Part shown: positions 1 through 5,914 of the stretch, piece after piece
Numbering within the stretch: position 1 is the stretch's first letter
How the letters are laid out: every line of letters begins with the position of its first letter
Assembly: GCA_018713215.1 (NCBI GenBank)
Contig: DVFO01000008.1
Location: 1-5,914, forward strand
From: Enterenecus faecium
Lineage (GTDB): Bacteria; Bacillota; Clostridia; Oscillospirales; Oscillospiraceae
DNA: 5,914 nucleotides
Direction of reading: 5' to 3'
Made by a program: the position numbers and the translations under genes
Notes under the pieces: generated by a model
Told to the model about the DNA's origin: nothing
Database searches by the model: none
The model's input: the letters and a program-made list of their open reading frames with translations, nothing else

Positions 1-429
1 TTCTCTCTGAACGCTTAAATACTTCATCAGCAGATTTGCAAGGCCGGGGGATTGCGGGGGCTGCTCCGGGGCGGTTTCCCGCGCCTTGAACAGTTCGCCA
101 ATCCATTCTTTGAGCTTTCCAATCTGCGCCCTGATTTCCCGGATAAGGCGGTTTGCCTTTCGGATATTCCGGTTCAGCTCGCCTTTCTCGGTGGCTATGC
201 CTTTCTTCTCCATTTGACAAGCCGCTACGCCCATGTGGACGGTAGGCAGCTCGTCAATGCCGCGCTCGGCGTTACTGCGGTGGTCGATACGCTCCGGGCG
301 TCCGGCGCGTTCAAGGTAGGCGTTTGAAATATCCGCCCATGCCTTGCGCCATAAAAGCGCGTTGCCCTTGTCGTTCCAGCCTGTGAGGTCAACTTTGTGT
401 GTCTTGTATCTGCCGCTTGGTAAGCGTAT
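1..429 (-). other. MobA/MobL-type relaxase fragment (C-terminal part of the chimeric frame)
   Basis: This is the relaxase-like portion of the frame that starts as ParB. The match rests on recognised family phrases: LPSGRYK, the DHRS motif at residues 290-293, PTVHMGVAA at 303-311, QMEKKGIATEKGELNR at 313-328, and a following basic helical segment with repeated RLIREI/IGKLKEW heptad-like spacing. In complete MobQ-family relaxases this block follows the catalytic HUH domain, which is missing here. The piece therefore cannot nick DNA by itself. It shows that mobilization genes belong to the same mobile DNA as parA/parB. Base composition is slightly more GC-rich than the ParB part by eye, which would fit a separate origin. 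Confidence 0.7.
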
Positions 430-1152
430 GCCTTCCTGACTGAGCTGCTTAAGCCGTTGAGCCTGGGAGAGCGATGGGGTAGACTGCTCACTTTCCATGG
501 CATCCAGAAGCTGCTCTTGCTCCTCTACGGCAAGGAAAGACAGCTCATAGGCTGGATTGAAGGCAATCTTTTTCACGTCCACCATATCCAACAGCTGGGG
601 AATCAACTTTGTAAGCCGAATATATCTCAGTACTTGATTTTTACTATCGCCAGCATCAAGGCCGATTTTCTCCACGGTCAACAACTTCTCCCCAAGTTGG
701 GGAGAAGTTGCCCCTTGGTGATTGAGTGCATCTCGCTTCATCTTATACGCAAATGCTCTCTCGCTGGGCAACAGGGTCTCTCGCTGGAGATTGGAGTCCA
801 CCATGATAATGATAGCTGCATCATCATCCAGGTCACGAACGATAACCGGCATAGTCTCCATCCCAGCCAACTGGCTGGCCCGGTGCCGTCGGTGTCCAGA
901 CACGATTTCATAGCCACCCTCCGGGTCCGGTCGGGCAATCGCCGGAACCAAGACACCATACTGCTTGACGCTCTCCACCGTCTCCATCATTTTCTCGTCA
1001 TCCAGTACCTTGAACGGATGGCCCTTGAATGCATGAAGGTCGGAAAGAGGAATGTCCATCACCTTTTCCCGCTGGGCATCATCCCGGTCTGCCTGAGTAG
1101 AGAACAGCTCATCGAGAGATGTCAGTGCGAATGATGTGTCGTTTCTTTTCAA
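1..1152 (-). CDS. ParB-like partition protein fused in frame to a MobA/MobL relaxase segment (3' end beyond window)
   Basis: The frame is open for 384 codons from a TTG start to the left edge. Residues 1-241 look like an element-borne ParB/Spo0J protein. They include DIPLSDLHAF near 33-42, the CTP-binding/arginine-rich box SGHRRHRAS at 85-93, DSNLQRE at 119-125, and a helix-turn-helix region around 149-180 ending in the RYIRLT signature. The usual ParB phrase SLSQAQRLKQLSQEG ends at 241, where the normal C-terminal dimerisation domain should begin. Instead, residues 242-384 resemble the middle of MobA/MobL relaxases: LPSGRYKTHKVD, an AW-rich segment, DHRS at 290-293, PTVHMG at 303-308, then a charged helical stretch. 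The relaxase catalytic N-terminus (tyrosine and metal-binding histidines) is absent from the window. ParB normally loads at parS and stimulates ParA for DNA segregation. The gene overlaps parA by 44 bases. It could be a true chimera, a deletion scar, or an assembly join. Both domain identities are fairly secure; function of the fusion is unknown. Confidence 0.75.
   Translation of the reverse strand, partial: MKRNDTSFALTSLDELFSTQADRDDAQREKVMDIPLSDLHAFKGHPFKVLDDEKMMETVESVKQYGVLVPAIARPDPEGGYEIVSGHRRHRASQLAGMETMPVIVRDLDDDAAIIIMVDSNLQRETLLPSERAFAYKMKRDALNHQGATSPQLGEKLLTVEKIGLDAGDSKNQVLRYIRLTKLIPQLLDMVDVKKIAFNPAYELSFLAVEEQEQLLDAMESEQSTPSLSQAQRLKQLSQEGIRLPSGRYKTHKVDLTGWNDKGNALLWRKAWADISNAYLERAGRPERIDHRSNAERGIDELPTVHMGVAACQMEKKGIATEKGELNRNIRKANRLIREIRAQIGKLKEWIGELFKARETAPEQPPQSPGLANLLMKYLSVQRE
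682..710. repeat. Perfect 29-base palindrome inside the ParB coding region
   Basis: Two 14-base arms (left arm CAACTTCTCCCCAA) pair without mismatch around a single central base at 696. The palindrome lies wholly in coding sequence and encodes ParB residues 148-157 (ATSPQLGEKL), at the start of the helix-turn-helix region. A perfect inverted repeat this long is unlikely by chance in coding DNA. It could be a DNA-binding site, an mRNA hairpin inside the parAB transcript, or a small palindromic element inserted in frame. It is not followed by a T-run on either strand, so it is not an intrinsic terminator. Confidence 0.8.
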
Positions 1153-1945
1153 GCTGCATCACCTCCTGGGTCAGATTCTGGTACGCCTCGGCCACCTTGC
1201 CATTGGGGTCATGGGCAAAAATACTCTTGCCCTCGGCAGAGGTTTCTTTCGCTCGGACAGAGTGAGGTATCTCGGTCGAAAAAACCTTGATCTTCGATCC
1301 ATAAGTATCTCGCAACAGTGCTGCGGTCTCCCGGGCGAAGTTGGTACGGTTGTCCACCATGGTCAGCAAAATCCCGTCGATTTGCAGATTGGGATTGATT
1401 TGCCGCCGCACCTTATTGACCGTCTGGAGCAGCTGCTCCAATCCCTTGGCAGGCAAATACTCCGCTTGCACTGGGATAATCACCCGGTCCGCGGCAGCCA
1501 AGGCATTGATGGTCAGCATCCCCAAGGTGGGTGGGCAGTCCAGCAGGATGTGACTGTACTGCCCCTTGAACCGCTGGAGATATTGACGCAGGACAGTCTC
1601 CCGGCTCATAGCGTTGACAAGAGATACCTCCATGGCGGATAATCGGATATCGGAAGGCATCAAGTCAATGCCTTCTGGATGGCTCACCAGATGGTGATCC
1701 ATCTTCCTCTCTTCCGCTCCTGGTTGATCGTCCATGAGGATTTGAGCCATTGCGTCAGATAGAGTAAATGCCAGCTTGTCCGGCTGGCGAATCCCCAAAC
1801 TGATGGATAGGCTCGCCTGGGGGTCACAATCAACCAGGAGCACTTTCTTTCCGGCCTGTGCCAATCCAATCCCCAGGTTGGCGCAGGTCGTTGTCTTGCC
1901 TACGCCTCCCTTCTGGTTGACGACTGCGATAATTTCCGTGTTCAT
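1109..1945 (-). CDS. parA: ParA/Soj-family partition ATPase
   Basis: This is a 278-residue protein, the usual size for chromosomal-type or element-borne ParA. It has the deviant Walker A motif KGGVGKTT (residues 12-19) with the signature lysine K12, the Walker A' motif VDCDPQAS (38-45), and Walker B ILLDCPP (133-139). The conserved VQAEYLPAKGLEQLL segment lies at 159-173. ParA binds ATP, dimerises, coats nucleoid DNA non-specifically and is released by ParB, moving the bound DNA to each daughter cell. The ATG at 1945 is supported by GAGGTG at 1956-1951, five bases upstream. The stop codon lies inside the following ParB-like gene, which starts 44 bases upstream of the parA stop, so the two are probably translationally coupled. 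Similar ParAs are common on conjugative and mobilizable elements of Clostridia. It is intact, with no missing key residue. Confidence 0.93.
   Translation of the reverse strand: MNTEIIAVVNQKGGVGKTTTCANLGIGLAQAGKKVLLVDCDPQASLSISLGIRQPDKLAFTLSDAMAQILMDDQPGAEERKMDHHLVSHPEGIDLMPSDIRLSAMEVSLVNAMSRETVLRQYLQRFKGQYSHILLDCPPTLGMLTINALAAADRVIIPVQAEYLPAKGLEQLLQTVNKVRRQINPNLQIDGILLTMVDNRTNFARETAALLRDTYGSKIKVFSTEIPHSVRAKETSAEGKSIFAHDPNGKVAEAYQNLTQEVMQLEKKRHIIRTDISR
1158..1167 (-). promoter_or_regulatory. Strong Shine-Dalgarno deciding the TTG start of the ParB-like gene
   Basis: The minus strand reads AGGAGGTGAT, nearly a full match to the anti-Shine-Dalgarno, ending 5 bases before a TTG codon at 1152-1150. 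It lies inside the 3' end of parA. The resulting N-terminus (M)KRNDTSFALTSLDELF fits element-borne ParB proteins, whereas the out-of-frame ATG at 1112-1110 would give only a short peptide. This makes TTG the best start. Confidence 0.8.
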
Positions 1946-1972
1946 TAAATCACCTCGTTACATTTTTAGCGT

Positions 1973-2009
1973 AAAAAATGCCCAGAAACTTTAAAAGTCT
2001 CTAGGCATT
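1973..2009 (-). terminator. Hairpin plus T-run just upstream of parA (terminator or attenuator)
   Basis: On the minus strand a 15-base arm, ATGCCTAGAGACTTT, pairs with the following arm, with two G-T wobbles (stem 2008-1978, extendable by one pair). It is followed at once by six T residues (1978-1973). This is a typical Rho-independent terminator shape, and it sits 28 bases upstream of the parA ATG. It would stop leftward transcripts arriving from the sigK antisense strand or the atp operon before they enter parA, or it could attenuate a promoter lying further right. The plus strand has no T-run after the stem. Confidence 0.6.
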
Positions 2010-2036
2010 ATGCGGGCACCATAAAATTGGCATTAT
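2004..2036. repeat. Direct repeat GGCATTAT, two copies 25 bases apart
   Basis: GGCATTAT occurs at 2004-2011 and again at 2029-2036, within the parA upstream region. On the minus strand each copy carries a -10-like hexamer (TATAAT at 2037-2032, CATAAT at 2012-2007). The pair may mark an operator or promoter region for parA, but no convincing -35 box (TTGACA) was found at proper spacing. The region 1946-2090 otherwise holds no gene. Confidence 0.3.
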
Positions 2037-2111
2037 AAATGATGTCTAAATGTCGATTATACGAGTCAGAACGGATATTTCCTGAGAAAAGTGCTTTGTC
2101 CTTTGGAGTAC

Positions 2112-2612
2112 ATGTTAAAAAAATACTATACTCAAACGGGAGATCAGGACGATCTCATCTCCATTGGCACCATCGGACTCATCAAAGGGGTGTCCACCTT
2201 CAAAGGGGACAAAAACGTGCGCCTGGCCACCTACGCCAGCCGCTGTATTGAAAATGAAATCCTCATGTACTTCCGCTCCCAGCGGAAAACCCAGGGAGAG
2301 CTCTCCCTCTCCGACAGCCTGGACGGAGACCCGGAGGGTAATTCCCTGTCCCTGATGGACGTGGTGTGCGTGGACGACACCATGCTGGAAGACCTGGACC
2401 TGCGGGACTCCTGCCAGCGGGTGCGGGAGTGTGTGGACACCTGTCTCACCCCCCGGGAAGCCCACATCATCAAGCTGCGCTACGGCCTCAACCAGCAAGC
2501 CCCCCTCACCCAGCGGGAAATTGCCACCCTGTGCGGCATCAGCCGCTCCTACGTCTCCCGCATCGAGAAAAAGGCCCTGGAAAAGCTGCGTCAGGCCTAC
2601 GAAAGCCATTGA
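2112..2612 (+). CDS. sigK: Sporulation sigma factor SigK, 3' part only (5' end missing, interrupted at mobile-element junction)
   Basis: SigK is the late mother-cell sigma factor of sporulation. From the ATG at 2112 the fragment has 166 residues, against about 230-240 for full SigK. Recognisable similarity starts at KKYYTQTGDQDDLIS (residue 3). Region 2.2 is DLISIGTIGLIKG (14-26), region 2.3/2.4 is VRLATYASRCIENEILMYFRS (36-56), and region 4 with its helix-turn-helix is about 108-163 (LTQREIATLCGISRSYVSRI at 132-151). The CIENEILMYFRS and SLSLMDVVCVDDTMLEDLD phrases favour SigK over SigE. The pro-sequence, region 1.2 and most of region 2.1 (the NLRLVAHIV block) are absent. Upstream sequence is AT-rich element DNA without a proper ribosome binding site. 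GTG at 2091 is an alternative start but also poorly supported. The best reading is half of an interrupted sigK that is rejoined by excision. A plain pseudogene is the alternative. Confidence 0.85.
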   Translation: MLKKYYTQTGDQDDLISIGTIGLIKGVSTFKGDKNVRLATYASRCIENEILMYFRSQRKTQGELSLSDSLDGDPEGNSLSLMDVVCVDDTMLEDLDLRDSCQRVRECVDTCLTPREAHIIKLRYGLNQQAPLTQREIATLCGISRSYVSRIEKKALEKLRQAYESH

Positions 2613-2620
2613 GCGCGCAA

Positions 2621-2654
2621 AAAAGCGCATGTCTCGGGTGAGACATGCGCTTTT
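2621..2654. terminator. Bidirectional intrinsic terminator between sigK and atpC
   Basis: A perfect 15-base inverted repeat, arms AAAAGCGCATGTCTC (2621-2635) and its complement (2640-2654), encloses a GGGT loop. It has a T-run on each strand (TTTT at 2651-2654 on plus, and a longer run of Ts at 2624-2619 on minus). It lies 8 bases after the sigK stop and 11 bases beyond the atpC stop, so it serves both convergent transcripts. Confidence 0.93.
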
Positions 2655-2665
2655 CCTATATTCTG

Positions 2666-3069
2666 TTATCGCCGGGTCTTCAAGCGGGCCATGGCCCGGG
2701 CCAGAGCGGCCTTGGAGTGATAATACTCCTGGATGCTCTGCTTCTGGCGCAGACGCTCCTCGGCACGCAGCTTGGCGGCCTCGGCACGCTTGCGGTCGAT
2801 CTCCTCGGGGTGCTCGGCAAAGCCCACCAGCAGGATGACGTAGTCCGGCTTGATCTCGGCAAAGCCAGCGCCCACGGCGGCGGGCTCCCACACGTCGTCC
2901 ACCTTGTAGCGCAGCTCGCCGGGCTCAATGGCGGTGACCGTGGGGGCGTGGCCTGCATAGACACCCATCTGGCCGTCCACAGCGGGGAAGATCAGGGCCT
3001 GAGCGGGTCCAATGTAGAACTGTCGCTCGGGGGTGATGATCTCCAGGTAGAAGGTATTGGCTTCTGCCA

Positions 3070-3070
<1 letters not shown>
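2666..3070 (-). CDS. atpC: F1 ATP synthase epsilon subunit
   Basis: This 134-residue protein has the standard length of the epsilon subunit. The N-terminal beta-sandwich begins FYLEIITPERQFYIG and carries the conserved FPAVDGQMGVYAGHAP block (residues 28-43). The C-terminal helical hairpin (about 88-134) is rich in Ala, Arg, Glu and Lys (EIDRKRAEAAKLRAEERL). Epsilon sits at the foot of the central stalk with gamma, couples F1 to the c-ring and can inhibit ATP hydrolysis. It is the last gene of the operon. Its ATG overlaps the atpD stop by one base (TAATG), suggesting translational coupling, and a terminator follows at once. No oddity was seen. Confidence 0.95.
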
Positions 3071-4470
<1,400 letters not shown>

Positions 4471-4505
4471 ATCGTCTCACCTTTCGGGTGTCATGATTTC
4501 GTGGG

Positions 4506-5384
4506 TTACTGGGCCGCCTGAGCGCCGCCCACCACCTCGGTGATCTCCTGGGTGATGGCGGTCTGGCGGGCACGGTTGTAGGACAGGTTCAGGGTTTGCA
4601 GCATGGCCCGGGCGTTGTCGCTGGACGACTTCATGGCGGTCATGCGGGCGTTTTGCTCCGAGCAGTAGGACTGCACCAGAGCGCCGAACAGGTCGCCCTT
4701 CACATAGCCGGGGACCAGGCGGTCCATAACCGCCTTCACCGAGGGCACATAGGCCACGTCCCGGTTATAGGAGCTGGTCTCCTCCTCCTGGGGGAAGGCA
4801 TCCGGGTCCAGGGGGAGCAGCTTGTGGATGGTGGGCTCCATCTGGAAGGAGTTGACCATGCGGGTGAAGATGACGTACACCTCGTCCAGCTGTTCCCGGC
4901 GGAACAGCTCCAGCATGGTCTCCGACATGTCCCGGGCCCGGCCCACGTTGGGGTTCTGGGCGGTGTAGAGGAACTCTACATCAATGGGAATGCCGTGCTC
5001 CATGAAGTAGGAGCGTCCCACCTGGCCCACCACAAACAGGCTGGTGTTGGCAGACTGGCGCAGCTTCTCCTCCGCCAGCTTGAGAATGTTGTGGTTGTAG
5101 GCACCGGCCAGGCCCTTGTCTCCAGTGATGACAATGTAGCCAATCTTCCGCTTCTCCGCCGGAATGTGGGGACGCTTATCAAAGAAGACATGGTTGATTT
5201 CCGGAGAGTGGTGGAGAATGTCAGAGATGGTGGTGCCGATTTTCTGAAAGTAGGGCTCCACATCGGCCAGCTGCTTGCGGGCTTTCTGAAGATTCGAGGA
5301 AGAGATGAGGAACATGGCGTTGGTGATCTTCAGAGTCTGCTCCACGCTTTTGATGTGGGTACGGATTTCCTTTATGCTTGCCAT
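4506..5384 (-). CDS. atpG: F1 ATP synthase gamma subunit
   Basis: This 292-residue protein is of typical length for gamma, the central rotor shaft of F1. The two long helices that form the coiled-coil shaft are at the N-terminus (from ASIKEIRTHIKSVEQTLKIT) and at the C-terminus (SEQNARMTAMKSSSDNA, then NRARQTAITQEITEVVGGA at about 270-288). The central globular domain has ITGDKGLAGAYN near 86-97. The N-terminal helix is unusual: ITNAMFLISSSNLQKAR in place of the common ITKAMKMVAAAKLR-like block, a pattern I associate with Clostridia gut lineages. The ATG at 5384 overlaps the end of atpA by 13 bases and is preceded by GGGTGAG. Its place between atpA and atpD is canonical. Confidence 0.96.
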   Translation of the reverse strand: MASIKEIRTHIKSVEQTLKITNAMFLISSSNLQKARKQLADVEPYFQKIGTTISDILHHSPEINHVFFDKRPHIPAEKRKIGYIVITGDKGLAGAYNHNILKLAEEKLRQSANTSLFVVGQVGRSYFMEHGIPIDVEFLYTAQNPNVGRARDMSETMLELFRREQLDEVYVIFTRMVNSFQMEPTIHKLLPLDPDAFPQEEETSSYNRDVAYVPSVKAVMDRLVPGYVKGDLFGALVQSYCSEQNARMTAMKSSSDNARAMLQTLNLSYNRARQTAITQEITEVVGGAQAAQ

Positions 5385-5914
5385 GTGGCGCTCACCCGCT
5401 TCTTGGCGTCCTCCAGCACCCCGCGGATGGTCTCAATGGCAGGACCGCTGAGGTTTCCGGTGGACTGAATCTCGTCCATGACGTCGGCGTGCTCCTGCTC
5501 CATCTCCTGGGCGAAGTCCATGACGAAATCCCGGACCTGGTCCAGAGGCACGTCGTCCACCAGGCCGTTGGTGGCCACGTAGAGGACGACGGCCTGACGG
5601 CTTACAGGCAGAGGGTGGTACAGGGGCTGCTTGAGCAGCTCCAGCAGACGGCGGCCGTGGTCCAGGGCCTGCTGGGTGGCAGGGTCCAGGTCAGAGGCGA
5701 ACTGGGTGAACACCTCCAGCTCCCGGAAGCGGGCCAGGTCGATACGCAGGGTACCGGCGGTCTTCTTGATGGCCCGGGTCTGGGCGGAGCCGCCCACACG
5801 GGACACGGACAGGCCCACGTTGACGGCGGGGCGCTGACCGGCAAAGAACAGGTCGTTCTCCAGGTAGATCTGGCCGTCGGTGATGGAGATGACGTTGGTG
5901 GGGATGTAGGCGGA
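5372..5914 (-). CDS. atpA: F1 ATP synthase alpha subunit (C-terminal part, 5' end beyond window)
   Basis: The frame enters from the right edge and runs 180 residues to a TAA stop; a whole alpha subunit is about 500 residues. The visible part starts SAYIPTNVISITDGQIYLE, followed by FFAGQRPAVNVGLSVSRVGG, the alpha-subunit signature region containing the arginine of SVSRVGG, which in F1 lies near the alpha-beta interface nucleotide site. The C-terminal helical domain then ends in SATWQA. The P-loop lies outside the window. Alpha is the non-catalytic partner of beta in the F1 hexamer. An internal GTG at 5818 is not a start, since conserved sequence continues upstream. The stop overlaps atpG by 13 bases, consistent with translational coupling in one operon. 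Confidence 0.96.
   Translation of the reverse strand, partial: SAYIPTNVISITDGQIYLENDLFFAGQRPAVNVGLSVSRVGGSAQTRAIKKTAGTLRIDLARFRELEVFTQFASDLDPATQQALDHGRRLLELLKQPLYHPLPVSRQAVVLYVATNGLVDDVPLDQVRDFVMDFAQEMEQEHADVMDEIQSTGNLSGPAIETIRGVLEDAKKRVSATWQA

Noticed and set aside
457..1134. Long plus-strand open frame (225 codons) opposite parB
   Set aside because: It is antisense to a clearly conserved ParB frame, has no recognisable domain and no ribosome binding site.
2032..2061. Two TATAAT hexamers on the minus strand (2061-2056 and 2037-2032) as parA promoters
   Set aside because: No acceptable -35 element at 16-18 base spacing, and a terminator-like hairpin follows, so I do not call a promoter.
2685..2705. 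Palindromic GGCCCGGGCC in atpC
   Set aside because: It is short and explained by GC-rich alanine and arginine codons in a conserved coding region.
2115..2891. 258-codon minus-strand frame antisense to sigK and running through the terminator into atpC
   Set aside because: It crosses a strong bidirectional terminator and overlaps two conserved genes. The protein has no recognisable features.
4596..5468. 290-codon plus-strand open frame opposite atpG
   Set aside because: It is a shadow of atpG and the end of atpA, with a Gly/His/Leu-rich composition and no domain.

Overview
The window looks like the chromosome of a spore-forming, anaerobic, GC-rich Clostridia species. The best guess is an Oscillospiraceae-type gut bacterium related to Flavonifractor, Intestinimonas or Pseudoflavonifractor, but this is inferred from protein style and no database was searched. 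The evidence is a Clostridia-style sporulation sigma factor SigK, a canonical F1 ATP synthase operon with high GC, strong GGAGG-type ribosome binding sites, and a ParA/ParB pair of the kind found on Firmicutes conjugative and mobilizable elements.

Left third (1-1945, minus strand): mobile-element DNA. A complete ParA ATPase gene (1945-1109) overlaps by 44 bases a ParB-type gene that starts at a TTG codon (1152) behind a strong Shine-Dalgarno. That second frame stays open to the left edge of the window, but it is not a normal ParB. After about residue 241 the ParB similarity stops and the same frame continues as an internal piece of a MobA/MobL (MobQ-type) plasmid relaxase. Inside the ParB part lies a perfect 29-base palindrome.

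Junction (1946-2117): a short AT-rich non-coding stretch. It carries a hairpin followed by a T-run oriented toward parA, a pair of 8-base direct repeats and -10-like hexamers, and it runs straight into the middle of sigK.

Middle (2112-2612, plus strand): the 3' part of sigK, beginning within sigma region 2.1. The first roughly 65-80 codons of a normal SigK are absent and are replaced by mobile-element DNA. This is what one side of a sigK-interrupting (skin-like) element would look like, with the 5' half of sigK and a site-specific recombinase expected beyond the left edge. A strong bidirectional terminator (2621-2654) separates sigK from the convergent atp operon.

Right half (2666-5914, minus strand): atpA (partial, running off the right edge), atpG, atpD and atpC in the standard order, tightly packed with overlaps of 13 and 1 bases and a 35-base atpG-atpD gap. 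They encode the alpha, gamma, beta and epsilon subunits of F1.

The two most interesting points are the apparent interruption of sigK by a ParAB/relaxase-bearing element, and the in-frame ParB-relaxase chimera on that element.
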